A stretch of 64,000 nucleotides of DNA from Metellina segmentata (lineage: Eukaryota > Arthropoda > Arachnida > Araneae > Tetragnathidae): assembly GCA_947359465.1 (NCBI GenBank), contig OX375878.1, positions 90,990,377 through 91,054,376 of the forward strand, written 5' to 3'. The position numbers were made by a program, and so were the translations under genes. Positions within the stretch are counted from its first letter, which is position 1. Every line of letters starts with the position of its first letter. Under the pieces are notes generated by a model that saw nothing but the letters and a program-made list of their open reading frames with translations, ran no database searches and was not told where the DNA came from. Positions 1 through 10,316 of the stretch are shown here, in pieces.

Positions 1-92
1 TATTTTTTCTAAAGACGAGGTCTCCCGTCCATCAAAATCTATCAGGTCAGTTTTTCTTTTGACGAGATACCGCGTCAAGACTTACACAAGGG
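1..92 (-). repeat. End of a palindromic-core satellite array, cut by the window edge
   Basis: Two monomers of the satellite seen at 50, 56, 59 and 62 kb (GACGAGG...CCGTCCATCAAAATCT, then GGTCAGTTTTTCTTTTGACGAGATAC). The right boundary, read in reverse complement, starts CCCTTGTGTAAGTCTTGACG, which resembles the left boundary of the array at 55.88 kb (CCCTTGAAGTGGTTTCGACG). The expected TTAA after position 92 is degraded to ATAT. Confidence 0.6.
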
Positions 93-124
93 ATATAAAA
101 ACATCAAGAACGAAATTTTTTGTA

Positions 125-430
125 CAGCTTTAGTCTACGTTCATAGCGATGGCAACGGTCTTGGCACTTTTTTTTGGCACACTAGAGCGATTAAAGACAG
201 GTTAAGGCAACCCGGTCTGTATTACGGGTATTGTGGATTTTATGGCAACCTCGGCAAGTGGAAAGTTTTAATTTTCATTTTGAATATTCTAGAAAGTTCT
301 TTTAGAATCCGTTAAACTGTCGTTTGATTTCATTGGTTCCTTTGAAATAATTCTTTCCTTGGCAACTTAAGAAGTGCGCCAAAAAAAGCGCCAAGGCCGT
401 TATCACCACCAAAAACGTAGACTGAAGCTG
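125..430. mobile_element. MITE with CAG...CTG termini and TA target duplication
   Basis: About 306 bp bounded by imperfect inverted repeats of roughly 55 bp. The left end starts CAGCTTTAGTCTACGTT; the right end in reverse complement starts CAGCTTCAGTCTACGTT, and both continue into GGCAACGG/ATAACGG, CTTGGC and a T-run. TA dinucleotides flank both ends (123-124 and 431-432). CAG termini with TA duplication are the signature of Tc1/mariner-type non-autonomous elements. There is no coding capacity. A second, longer and 5'-eroded copy lies at 43.7-44.15 kb. Confidence 0.75.
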
Positions 431-433
431 TAC

Positions 434-1934
434 TAATTCTATAAACTGCAAAGTATATTCACATATAAGTTTTTAGTTTATCACTCTGAGGTATTTTTAA
501 CTTTACTCTGCTTCAAATTAGTTCAATTAATCTAATTTGTACATTAAGAAAATTTTGTTTTTCTTTTCTAACAAGCCTCAATTTGTTACCTTAAGTAAAT
601 AAATCAACTAAAAATATGCTTAAGTACTTCCGGAGTATGTTTCGTTTTACTTACGCACGATAAGTCGATAAAAACCATCATCACGAAACGTTATAAATAC
701 TGTTATATATATACTTTATCTTTGAAACATAAATAAAAAAGAATCATCTGAAAAAAGAGATTATTCAAAAACTATGTTACACTTTGTTTACACGTTTACT
801 AACAAAAATTTTAATTACTTCTCCCACACCAGTCTGGTTTCTTTTCATTCTGGCACTTGCACCACTTTACCACTTACTTTCGCGATACTAGTCTCCTACT
901 CATAACCCTTGATGATGCCAATCCGAGAAGCAAAATTCTGGAACGAGCGGAGTGATGATGATGAGTTCCAAAAAGGGGTGTGGTCTATATTCAAAAGACA
1001 GGGGGTGAGGGGATTGAGTGCAATTTTGGGTCAACGTTAATTACTCAGGGCCGACGCTTTTGCGTTTGACATTTTGGGGCGGAGTCTCGCCAAAATGATG
1101 CTCACTTCGCTATCAGGCGATTTTTTTTAGTTTATTTTTTCTTCCAAATTCTCATCACATTTTAGAAAGATTTTTGAAGTGTGTATGAATGTAATTTATG
1201 ATGTTATGATCGAATTCTTCAAAGACAGGAACGTGTTATTATTGGATCGTGCTGATGTGGAGCAGTAGAAAATTTTGGACACTAGTTTTTTCTTAAGTTT
1301 AAAACTAGTAGTTGTATTAGAGTCCAGTTTTGTTTGGCTTTTAAGAGTTAATCAGATGAAAACTTAAGTGAATTCAAATCAATAGAAAGCAATTTTTGAC
1401 TGGAATAAAATCAATTTGTGTTGCCTATTTTTAATATTTCCTCAATTGTAAGTGATTTAAATTCAAATGCAAACAGTGTAGAATATAATAAGAATATAAT
1501 ACAAAAAATAAAGATGTCCTAACTTATTTTGAACGCGATTGAAAAGTTTGAATAGCGTTCTATAAAGCTTAAAATATAATATTCATTGCTCTTTAAATAC
1601 ACCACTCTAATAAGCGTAAATAATAAATAACTCTAAGTGTAATAAAGTGTATAATGTGTCTTTCCTCATTAATAACAGTATTATCACTAGTATTTATCAT
1701 ACTCTCTATTTTATTAATTTTTAGGATGTTTCTAATATGATTTTGGTAGTTGAAAACACTTCCACGAATAGAAAGGTGAATTTTTATTCATAAATAATGC
1801 TAACTGCGACCACTAAAAATTATTTATTAGCTGTTTCTTTTAAAATCGGTTGAAAAATTCAATTCATAAGACAAAGTGATACGAAACCGTGTACGAATCT
1901 TATTGGTTACTCTTTTCCAAAGCGTCTGAAAAGC
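434..1934. other. AT-rich stretch, no gene recognised
   Basis: No ORF or family match that I can support. A locally GC-richer patch at about 880-1110 contains TGATGATGATGAGTTCC and GGGGCGGAGTCTCGCC; it may be low-copy or an old repeat. The rest is simple AT-rich sequence. Confidence 0.5.
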
Positions 1935-2082
1935 CACGATCAATCATTTTCCAGGTTATTGAGGCAATTTTCCCGATTTTTAGCAAAAATTTGTAAATTC
2001 TCTTGAAATCTCCCTGATTTTTTGGACAAAATTAAATTTTCTGACAATTTCAGGTCTTTCCTGACCCGTGGGAACCCTGCAT
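1935..2082. repeat. Possible hAT-like repeat end (CAGGGTTCCCAC terminus)
   Basis: The run of TTTTTCC/CCCTGA motifs ending in GACCCGTGGGAACCCTG looks like the end of an interspersed repeat. In reverse complement it begins CAGGGTTCCCACGGGTC, a common kind of hAT-type terminus. No partner end or target duplication was found, so this is a fragment call. Confidence 0.3.
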
Positions 2083-2361
2083 AAATATTTTCGATACATT
2101 TGGCTCAAAAACAGGATGTTCATTAATACGTTATGGTGTTAGTGAGAGATAGTAGAACTATCACAATAATATGAGAAACATCTTTCATCATATAAATTTT
2201 TATATGTTATCATTTGGTCTTCGTTGAACCACAATCGATAAATGCGCTTGAAATATATAAATAAAACATGGCGTCCCTATATTATTCATGATATGCCCAC
2301 TTGAGAATTTAAAACATTGCTCTTAATAAATCACTTTCAATTACTCATTCCCACAGTGGTT

Positions 2362-3440
2362 TAGTCCACTTTAATAGCAACCGGCGAGTTATAGTGCACA
2401 GATTCGGTTTATCCCTGGATATATTCCTCTCTTTTATGCCATTGAAACTTTCCTTGTGTATATGTCTATTTACATGGCCTTGCTAGACGCAGCTTGATCA
2501 TGTGTAACACTTGCTCCATAATGCACAACCAATCTAAAAGTTAATCAAAACTGAACGATCATATAATTCATAAATGGGTGCACGGAAAGAAATTGTCACC
2601 TCTGAATTGAAACTTGAATTGCACCCAAGTTGTCTCTATCAACGATCTTTCAATTATAATGGAAATCACATTTATACTACCTATCACGCGTTCCTTAAAT
2701 ACATCGCCAGTCGCAACACTCTAAGATTCTTGTATTCAGTGGCTATTGAAAGCATTCTTCTCAGTCGTCTCGTCTCTGCGTCTTCATCAGTCGTCATGAC
2801 GGAAGTTAATGATCAAAGCATCTCTTCCAAACAGCTGCTCCTCATCTCAATAATGCGCTGATTACGGAGGAAGTATATTACCGATTAAAAAATCTCTTTA
2901 AATCAGACATTCATACAGTCCACTTCAATAGCAACCGGCTAGTTATAGTGCACAGATTCGATTCATCCCTGGATGTGTTCCTCTCTTTTATGTCATTGAA
3001 ACTTTCCTTGTGTATATGTCTATTTACTTGGCGTTGCCAGACGCAGCTTGATCAAGTGTAAACTTTGATCCACAATGCCCAACCAATCTAAAAGTTAATC
3101 AAAACTGAACGATCATATAATTCATAAATGGGTGCACGGAAAGAAATTATGTCACCTCTGAATTGAAACTTGTATTGCACCCAAGTTGTCTCTGTCAACG
3201 ATCTTTTAATTATAATGGAAATACCATTTATACTACCTATCACACGTTACTTAAATCTATCGTCAGTCGCAACACTCTGGGATTCTTGAATTCAATAGCT
3301 TTGAAAGCAGAACTGCGTCTTCAGCAGTGCGCCATGACGGAAGTTAATGATCAAAGCATCTCTTCCAAACAGCTGCTCCTCAGCGCAATAATGCGCCGAT
3401 TTTGGAGGAAGTATATTACCGATACGTCATCAGCCCTCCT
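2362..3440. repeat. Tandem duplication, two ~550-bp units
   Basis: Unit 1 (about 2362-2890) and unit 2 (about 2916-3440) align along their length at a 554-bp offset: ATAGTGCACAGATTCG at 2391 and 2945, and CATATAATTCATAAATGGGT before GCACGGAAAGAAATT in both. Each holds a short similar reading frame (about 95 and 98 codons, with HPSCL.QRSFNYNGN and MTEVNDQSISSKQLLL in both). The first units are offset by small indels and I recognise no protein family, so conservation of the peptide may simply reflect recent DNA duplication. A more diverged relative of the unit start (CACTGCACTAGCAACC...TTTGATTCCTCTC) appears near 42.0 kb, so this may be an interspersed repeat that duplicated locally. Confidence 0.7.
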
Positions 3441-5316
3441 CCTCTTCACGTCCTCATAAGACGTCATTATTACAGCATGTCATATTTTATACCCGTGGAA
3501 GAGTTCATGACTGTCACAACTTTTCCGAAACTAACTTCATCGACAATCTATCTTGCTCGATCTATCTATCTCGGGCTTTCTGTTTGTTGGGTCTTCGGCG
3601 AGAAGTTGATGATGACTTTGTAAGACCCCCCCCCCCCTCTCTTGATTAAAATTTAATTCTCGACAGAAATCTATCAAACTCTCGTGACGTTATTGAAATC
3701 GGAGTCAGGTGACAGGATGTTCGTCAACTTTATCTCCGCTTAGGACATCCGGGCTATGTTTTTGCTGTTTGTTGCTGATTCCAGGCTTCCTGATGGAAAT
3801 AATATTTTTGTTTACTCGCGCGCGCCGGCAGCTGATTCCCCGTCCGTTTGTTTGTTTACTTTATTCAAGAGAGATAATTAATATGGGAGAGGATTATGTA
3901 AAATGAAAAGGATGAGCAGGTTTGATGGCATTTGGAAGTATAGTTTCCAAAGGCAGTGTGTGGGCTGAATGAATTTTATTCTCATTATTCGCGAGTTTTA
4001 AATATAGATTCATGGTGGAAAATACCTATTGTTTATTAGTTTTAGCTGTCAAAGTTTACGAAGTTATTGTAATGACATTCTACTTCATTATTAAAGTCTG
4101 AATACGAGTTTAAAATTTCTCAAACCGGAGGCTTGGAATAAAATATGATGCTCGTTATTGTCGCATCGAGTATTACTTTCGAATTGATATGCTTGTAATT
4201 TCTCTTGCGTCTACGGATATTTCTGAAATTTTATTTTATGAATTCAAAATATTTTATTTAGAGTGACAAGTTACAATCTTCATATAAACATATTTAAATA
4301 TATGCTTATGTAACGTTTTATTTGTACGTATCCGTACGTAAAAACGATTTGCACTAATTTAGGAAACACATGAAACAAGGTAACAGAAAATTATTAACGC
4401 TATATACACTGAAAGTAGGAATAATATGCAAATAAACAGTAATGTGTACAACTTATTATACAGTCATATCTCGTAATAGGAATAAAGTGATAAAGACTAT
4501 AAATTAACAAAGTTCATTGCAATTTAAAATAACTGCGTGAATGGATAGAATTAGGCGATATCAGTGTTTTTGACCTTGGTCAGGTCACATACCAGAAAGA
4601 ACACTTGTTAAACAAGTGGTTTTAAGTGTTAACGTCTTTCAGCATTATGTTTAGTTTATCACTCTACTGTCAGGTTTTTGCTACACGAGGCATAACTAGA
4701 TCTTCTCGACGTAATTAAAGACCATATAGTTAAAGGTTACGAAGCTTTACAACCAATATTTCAATGTAGTAATGATTCTACTGTTAACATACACAAATAT
4801 TATTTGTTTATTTGTGATATCACAATAACCGACACATTAGGGGAACCGACACAAAGCATGGTACTTTATTGACTAAAAGACATTAAAGTACTTCGTCCAG
4901 CCTAAAACACCAAATGTCGATAAAGCCGAAGTAATAGAAATGTTTTGTAATCCAAAGTGGTGTGTTTTATGGCAAGACGTATATACGTACCATGCCTAAA
5001 CAAGCAAGACATTAATACATTTTAAATATATGGCTTTATTAAGGATTTAGCTTTAGCGGCCTGGTGTCAGAACATTAGATGTGTGAGTTCACTCCCCGTT
5101 TCAACAAGCGTCTGATAGTGGGCATGTCAAGAGGCTTACATATGTCTATGAGATCCAAGAACAAGGGAAGAACTAGACAAGGCAAGGCTACACGATACCC
5201 TTTTTCAAAACATTATTCTACAGACAGTAATATTAAAAATAATTAATGACTTTTTTCAGCTTATATTATCAAATTGATTCGAATAAAAAAAAGCCAGTTT
5301 GGCAAGCACAGTTATT
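3441..5316. other. AT-rich stretch, no gene recognised
   Basis: Contains a C homopolymer near 3626-3638 and short open frames (73 and 65 codons) with no recognisable motif. From 3.9 to 5.3 kb the sequence is low-complexity AT-rich with no repeat I can assign. It ends at the TTAA of the piggyBac left end. Confidence 0.5.
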
Positions 5317-6188
5317 TTAACCCTTTGACCGTCCTAAATATTTTAGTGGACTTCTTTGAAACGTCCTCTCTGTAGCTAAAGAATGAGCGCAAATTGATAG
5401 AAGAAAACTTTTCGGACTGCACGAAAACCGGCCATGCAGTCTTTTCCATCCCCCTGTGCCTATTGATTCGTATAACAACAGGGGTCAATCTTCCCCACTT
5501 CCCCTTCAGGGTTAGGGCTCGGTAGGGCCATTCAAAGTCATAAATTAGTCTACTGAGAGGAGTATTTGCTGTCCTGAGGCTTTTCACGTGAGAACATTTC
5601 GGGTTTCTCTAAATCAGTTGTACTTGCTGCTTGTAATGTTCCAAAAGTGGCACTAAAGGTTTTTGTCAAACATTTTCTTTTGAAAGGTCTAGCAACTCGA
5701 GGGAAGAGCTTTCCGCAGGAAATTCGAGTATACTTTATTAATATTTTCCGGTTTGAACAAGTATTGATGGTTTAGTAAAATGTGATGAAGCATTTTCTGG
5801 TTCCTCCAATATACTAGTGAAATCTACAGTTGAATTGCTCAAACAAAAATGTTTTATCATCATATTTATCAGAGGGTTATTGAACTTGTCATGGATTCCG
5901 GTTCGGACTATTCTGACAGAGAGGATTTAATTTCATCTTCTGAAGATGATAATTCTTCAACGAAAAGTGAATCTGACGATGATACTCTAAATGCTGCTCG
6001 CAATTGGTGTCCCATTGATATACAATGCATCTACTCCTGCTCCTCCGAATTTTCAATTTACTTCAACTCCTGGAATAAGTCCTTCGATAAAGATTTTGCT
6101 TGGAAACACATATGATCCGATGATGTTTTTTAGCATATTTTTTTATGAGAAAATCATGAATTTCATCATGGAAGAAACTGATAGATAT

Positions 6189-6675
6189 TAGGGATGCGAC
6201 ATCGATAGCAAAACATCGATGTTCAAAATCAAAACATCGATGTCGATAATAAATCGACCCAAAAACATCGATGTTTTTAAAATTCAGTGTATTTAAACTT
6301 GTTTTCCCATTTCTTAAAACTGGTTTAGCAACTAGTGATGCGACATCGGCTCCAATACATCGATGTTTTTTTCTAAAACATCAATGTTTAGAAAACATGG
6401 ACATTGATGTCACATCCCTACTTTTCAGACCCTTCATCCTTGGTCTCTTTGATCTAAAAGTATGTTCAATTGGCTGATTATAAAAATTATGCTACTTGAC
6501 TATTTTTAAAATTTTTAAAACGGTAATTTTTTCATTTAAAAATAAAACATCGACACAGCGTAAAAACATCGACAAGTATAAACATCGATGTTACCAAAAT
6601 ATCGACCCCAATACATCGATGTTTTTAAAAAAACATCGATGTTTTGAAAACATCGACATCGATGTCGCATCACTA
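6189..6675. mobile_element. hAT-like MITE inserted in the piggyBac gene, exact 8-bp target duplication
   Basis: 487 bp starting TAGGGATGCGACATCGAT and ending ATCGATGTCGCATCACTA: 18-bp terminal inverted repeats with one mismatch. They are flanked by ATAGATAT at 6181-6188 and 6676-6683. Removing one duplication and the element restores the piggyBac frame across ET.RYAED, direct evidence for the insertion event. Eight-base duplications fit the hAT superfamily. The interior is a series of AACATCGATGTT-type palindromic repeats and has no coding capacity. Confidence 0.88.
6333..6420. mobile_element. Nested 88-bp miniature copy of the same palindromic MITE family
   Basis: Starts TAGTGATGCGACATCG and ends GATGTCACATCCCTA, the same termini as the surrounding element, in a near-palindromic 88-bp unit. 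The flanking octamers (TTAGCAAC and CTTTTCAG) do not match, so it may be an internal rearrangement rather than a clean nested insertion. Confidence 0.5.
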
Positions 6676-7103
6676 ATAGATATGCGGAAGATTTTTTCAA
6701 CAAGTCCGATCTGACACCATCATCAAGAAAATTAAGTTGGAAAAATACGGACATCAAAGAACTAAATTTATTCTTTGATTTACTTTTACTTCAAGGAATA
6801 GTGTCAAAATCAGTACAAGAATGGTACTGGAGAAAAAGACCGATTTTAAGCACTCCCTTTTTTGGACAAATCATGAGTGAGAAAAGATATAGCTTGCTAA
6901 TGAAATTTCTGCATTTTGAGGATTCGGATAAATTTCACAAAAAAACGCATCCAAATCCAAAGTTAAGAAGAAAAAAAATGTTTTCATGAAATGTTGGTTC
7001 AAAAATTTAAAACCGCTTATACACCTAACCAATCTGTGGCAATAGACGAATCTTTGTTTGCTTTCAAGGGCTCGCTTGAATGGAAACAATACATTGGTGT
7101 AAA

Positions 7104-7322
7104 GGCGGCTGGTTCACCTTAAATCTGTGGTGGCCGTCATCACGTTGGGTTGGTGTGGAAGTTTGGAGAGTGGGGTGCCAGCCCAGGTGTTGCTTCGTCA
7201 TCTGACCGTGGTTCAAAATTACGAGGTGTTGTCCTCGGATCTTTCCCTTAAGAAATTGATCCCGGACCGTTGTCAATAGCCCGTCGTGTTGCTCTAGTAC
7301 GTCGTTAATTACAAATTACCAT
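7104..7322 (+). mobile_element. 5'-truncated SINE (body and tail)
   Basis: Begins inside the shared SINE body at GGCGGCTGGTTCACC and runs through the CACGTTGGGTTGGTGTGG, TCATCTGACCGTGGTTC, CCTTAAG and GCTCTAGTACG blocks to the ATTACC tail. It lacks the tRNA-like head. It separates two blocks of piggyBac coding sequence. No clear target duplication was found. Confidence 0.85.
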
Positions 7323-7338
7323 TTTTAACAGCTGTATT

Positions 7339-7880
7339 GACGAAGCCTTAATAAAATTTAAGGGTCGAGGGGAGCATAGTCCAATATATGCCCTTAAAAC
7401 AAGCTAAACAAGATTTGAAAATGTGGCTCCTTTGTTCATCAAAATCCGGCTATGTTTTAAATTTTGAACTATATGCTGGAAAGATGAGTAATATTCCAAT
7501 GTTCCCGAAAGGACTTGAATAAGATGTGGTCACGAATTTGATAAATACTCTGAAGAATAAAGGCCACGATAGATATTTTGACCGTTTTTCCTATTATTAT
7601 AAATTTTTTAAAAAAAGGGACATCATGGTTGCGAGACACTGAACGTAAACAGAAAGCATTTGCTCACTAACATCAAGGCCTTAAACTTTCTGAGGAAAAA
7701 AATATATAAAGCTTTTCCAAAGCAAAACTAATTCCAACTTACTTAGCACGACGTGGATGGACAAAAAAAGTGTTTTTATGCTATTCCCAAACTCAAGAAT
7801 GAAACAGGTCTTGTGCAAAGAAAGCAAAATTCTGTTAAGAAGACCCAGCACCTTAAAAATTAATCCGTTTTCAAAATATT
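7339..7880 (+). pseudogene. piggyBac transposase, middle part, broken
   Basis: Reads IDEALIKFKGRG, then after a frameshift LKQAKQDLKMWLLCSSKSGY and VLNFELYAGK, then LKNKGHDRYFD (family pattern L.NKGH..Y.DNFYTS, with the second catalytic aspartate) and WMDKKSVF (family W.DKK.V). Several stops and frameshifts. The IDE.L..FKG motif was already present upstream at about 7046, so this block overlaps the previous one in protein coordinates. The two blocks therefore probably come from two copies, or from a partial duplication. Confidence 0.75.
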
Positions 7881-9224
7881 CAAGAATTTTTAAAGTGTAT
7901 CTTCTTTTGCAATTTTTATGATATAAGCTTCACTTTTTTTTATAATATTCCTTTAACTTAAACTAAATTTACAGATATGGAATTGAAGATACATTGAATA
8001 AATCTTGAAATAAAAAATAAAACCTGAAACGCTACTTAAAATATCACAAAAAACGTCACTTTACTGCACATTTATATATTTTTTAAATATTCTACTCGTA
8101 ATAACTAAAAATGCATACCTGTATTTCATAACAAGATACTATCTATCATGTAAAAAAAAAATTGAAGTTAATTGATTGGAAATTAAAAAAGCCTTTGCAT
8201 TTTGAATTAAAAGATAAACACAAAAAATAAAGTTGGAGAAAAAGTAGTTTAAAGTTTTAAAATTAAAAAATTATGGTATAAAATTATAAAAAAAATAATT
8301 CAAATTTTTTCTATAGCTACTTTCTACATATAAGTGAAGTGTAAAACTTCCGTGGACCATAAGTGATCCCTTCTTTTTTTAAGAGCCTATTCCTTTGTTC
8401 TGATTGCTGTTTTAACTAATTTTCGAATATTTGAAATTTAATACTTCAGCTGTTCATTCTCTGATAGTTTTTTCAAGCATTAATTATCTGTCCACGTTAG
8501 AATCTCGGATCATAACCTAATCCCAACATATTTCTGAATAGTTGAAAGTACCCCTATAACTCGCAAACTACTTCTGATGCGGCCATTTCGACACGTTTCT
8601 TTGACACAAAATTCTCATTTGGACACTTTGACCAAATCATGTTGTATAGATTCTTTTTTGTCATGGAACTTGGAACATTCTTCTAAAAGTTAATTAGAAG
8701 CAAGGCGCTGGTATATTTAATACTTACTATTAAGTGTTTTTGCATCCCCATCCGAAAGTGAAGTTGTATATATATATATATATATACCTTCCTACTTCTA
8801 TACCTTCAGAGCTCTGTCGTTTATTTTTAGGTATAGTTAATAATAACGCATAAACCAACAGAAAAACAAACAACAGAATAACAAATATCAAAAAGAAAAT
8901 CTAATCTAAACCCTTCTTTTTCTCAAATTATCGCTATAATTTACTTGTATAGCGCTAATACTGATGTAAATAAAAAAGCCAGGATATCAGTAACAGTACG
9001 AAGAAACGTTCCATCTTCTAAGCTATTTCATTTATTCAATCGTAAATAAATATCGAGGCTCTGCAGACGTACAAATGCGGTTAGTTTCGCTTTCAAAACA
9101 CTGATTGCACAGGTGTAGTCTCACAAAATTCCTTATAACTTTAAAAAAAATACAAAAATCAGTCTGATTTTCTAGGACAACATTTTAAACAGTATAAGGC
9201 AACTTTTGAAGCAAACTAATTTTT
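7881..9224. other. 1.3-kb AT-rich insert or intron within the piggyBac pseudogene
   Basis: No coding similarity, bounded by piggyBac coding sequence on both sides. It contains a (TA)n tract near 8768-8787. The right boundary reads TTTGTCATTTTTAAG before the coding block, which resembles a 3' splice site. It could be an intron, or an unrecognised insertion with lost termini. Confidence 0.4.
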
Positions 9225-9702
9225 TCTGTATATTTGTCATTTTTAAGGTGCTAGATCCTCTTAAAAGAGATAAAGTTTGCCCTATCGCTTTTATGAAGTA
9301 CAATAAGTATATGGGTGGAGTGGATTTAGCTGACAAAAAGAGGAAATATTACACTACTTCAAGAAAATCCTCAGAATGGTGGAAAGTATTTATTTCACTT
9401 CCTTCTTAATACAGCTGTCAATAATGCGTATATTTTGCATCATTTTAGAAGCACGCCGGTCCCTGAGAGGAACAATTCTCTTTACGATTTTAAATTGGAA
9501 TTAATCTCCGATATAGACAAAAAGTATTCGACTGGAAAAAGAAAAAAAAAACACATTCATTTCTTCCATCCCACACATACATAAGAGGAGCAAAATTGAT
9601 GTCCGAAAAGGAAAGTGTGTTCAATGCCGAGAAAACGAAATAAAAACGTCTTCTAACAGATATGTAGTGTGCACATGGAAGTGCGAAATTTGTATTATCT
9701 GA
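9225..9702 (+). pseudogene. piggyBac transposase, C-terminal part with zinc-binding tail, broken
   Basis: Contains FMKYNKYMGGVDLADKK (family YN..MGGVD..D, with the third catalytic aspartate), RKSSEWWKVF and, after a frameshift, NTAVNNAYILHHF, all diagnostic of the piggyBac C-terminal catalytic region. Further frameshifts lead to VRKGKCVQCRENE and CTWKCEICII before a stop at 9700-9702, a cysteine-pair pattern like the C-terminal ring/zinc domain of the family. Confidence 0.85.
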
Positions 9703-10071
9703 ACCTATAAATTAAGCATAAGCTATTGAGCATAAACCAATGACCTTCTGTAAAAAAAAAGGATTTTTAAAGTTGAAAAAAAATCCTATCTTCCATTTTC
9801 AATTTGGATGACTCGAGTCTAAAAATTGGCACCATTCACTCTTCTTCGAAAGCCCTGCAGAAGAATGGGGAAAGACCCGTTTAATGGATCCAGGCGTCTC
9901 GTTGTGAATCCGACAACATTCTTTTCCCCAGTCCCCGTAACCACAAAACGACCTTATCGCAGCTGACCCGCTCCCTTATTGTGAGCGAGGGGGAAAGCAC
10001 TAGCGAAATTCTACGTCGGAGCCGGTTGTCGGAAAGTAAACTAAGAGCAACTTTCTACGCCGCAGCCGGTC
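9703..10071. repeat. Inferred piggyBac 3' subterminal region, left of the Harbinger insertion
   Basis: Non-coding, GC-richer than its surroundings, with two copies of the subterminal motif (C)TTTCTACG..G.AGCCGGT: a shortened one at 10008-10026 and one at 10051-10071. Matching copies continue at 16077 and 16120 on the far side of the Harbinger element. Confidence 0.55.
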
Positions 10072-10074
10072 TTA

Positions 10075-10118
10075 GGGTACGTTCACTACGGAACCTGGAT
10101 GGGCGCATGTAGCCTAGC
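10075..10118 (+). repeat. Harbinger left terminal inverted repeat
   Basis: 44 bp, starting GGGTACGTTCACTACGG and ending GCATGTAGCCTAGC; exact reverse complement of 16009-16052. Similarity continues weakly a few bases inward (CGATCGC against TGGTCGC). Confidence 0.92.
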
Positions 10119-10316
10119 CGATCGCAAGGCATGTTCGTATGTAGCCTAGAAGGTAACCTAGTATCAAAGCGCGTAGTAAACATTACGGAGCTGAGCTTGG
10201 CGCATAGAGCCTGCAGACGACGGAGTTGCGCATGCGCACATAGAGCCTTTCATTTCTTGTTTGTTTACGTTTGCAGACCGTAGTTTTTAAAATAGTGCTT
10301 TAAATTGCTAGTAATT

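Larger units (their letters stand above)
5891..7103 (+). pseudogene. piggyBac transposase, N-terminal and first catalytic part, broken
   Basis: Starts at ATG 5891 with an acidic leader (MDSGSDYSDREDLISSSEDD), as is common in piggyBac transposases. A frameshift lies near 6000-6020. The frame then reads through PAPPNFQFTSTPG and FIMEETDR to 6180, is interrupted by a 487-bp MITE, and resumes at 6676 as YAEDFFNKSD; the motif EET.RYA is the family's ETNRYA. It continues with EWYWRKRPILSTPFFG, MSEKRYSLLMKFLHFED and then SVAIDESLFAFKG, the DE.L..FKG region with the first catalytic aspartate. One more frameshift lies near 6985, and the gene stops at the SINE (7104). This is a dead copy: it has frameshifts and two insertions. 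A normal transposase of the family has about 550-650 residues. Confidence 0.85.

Noticed and set aside
5312..5587. 91-codon minus-strand ORF at the piggyBac left end
   Set aside because: It runs into the terminal repeat itself, lies in subterminal non-coding sequence, and has no recognisable domain.
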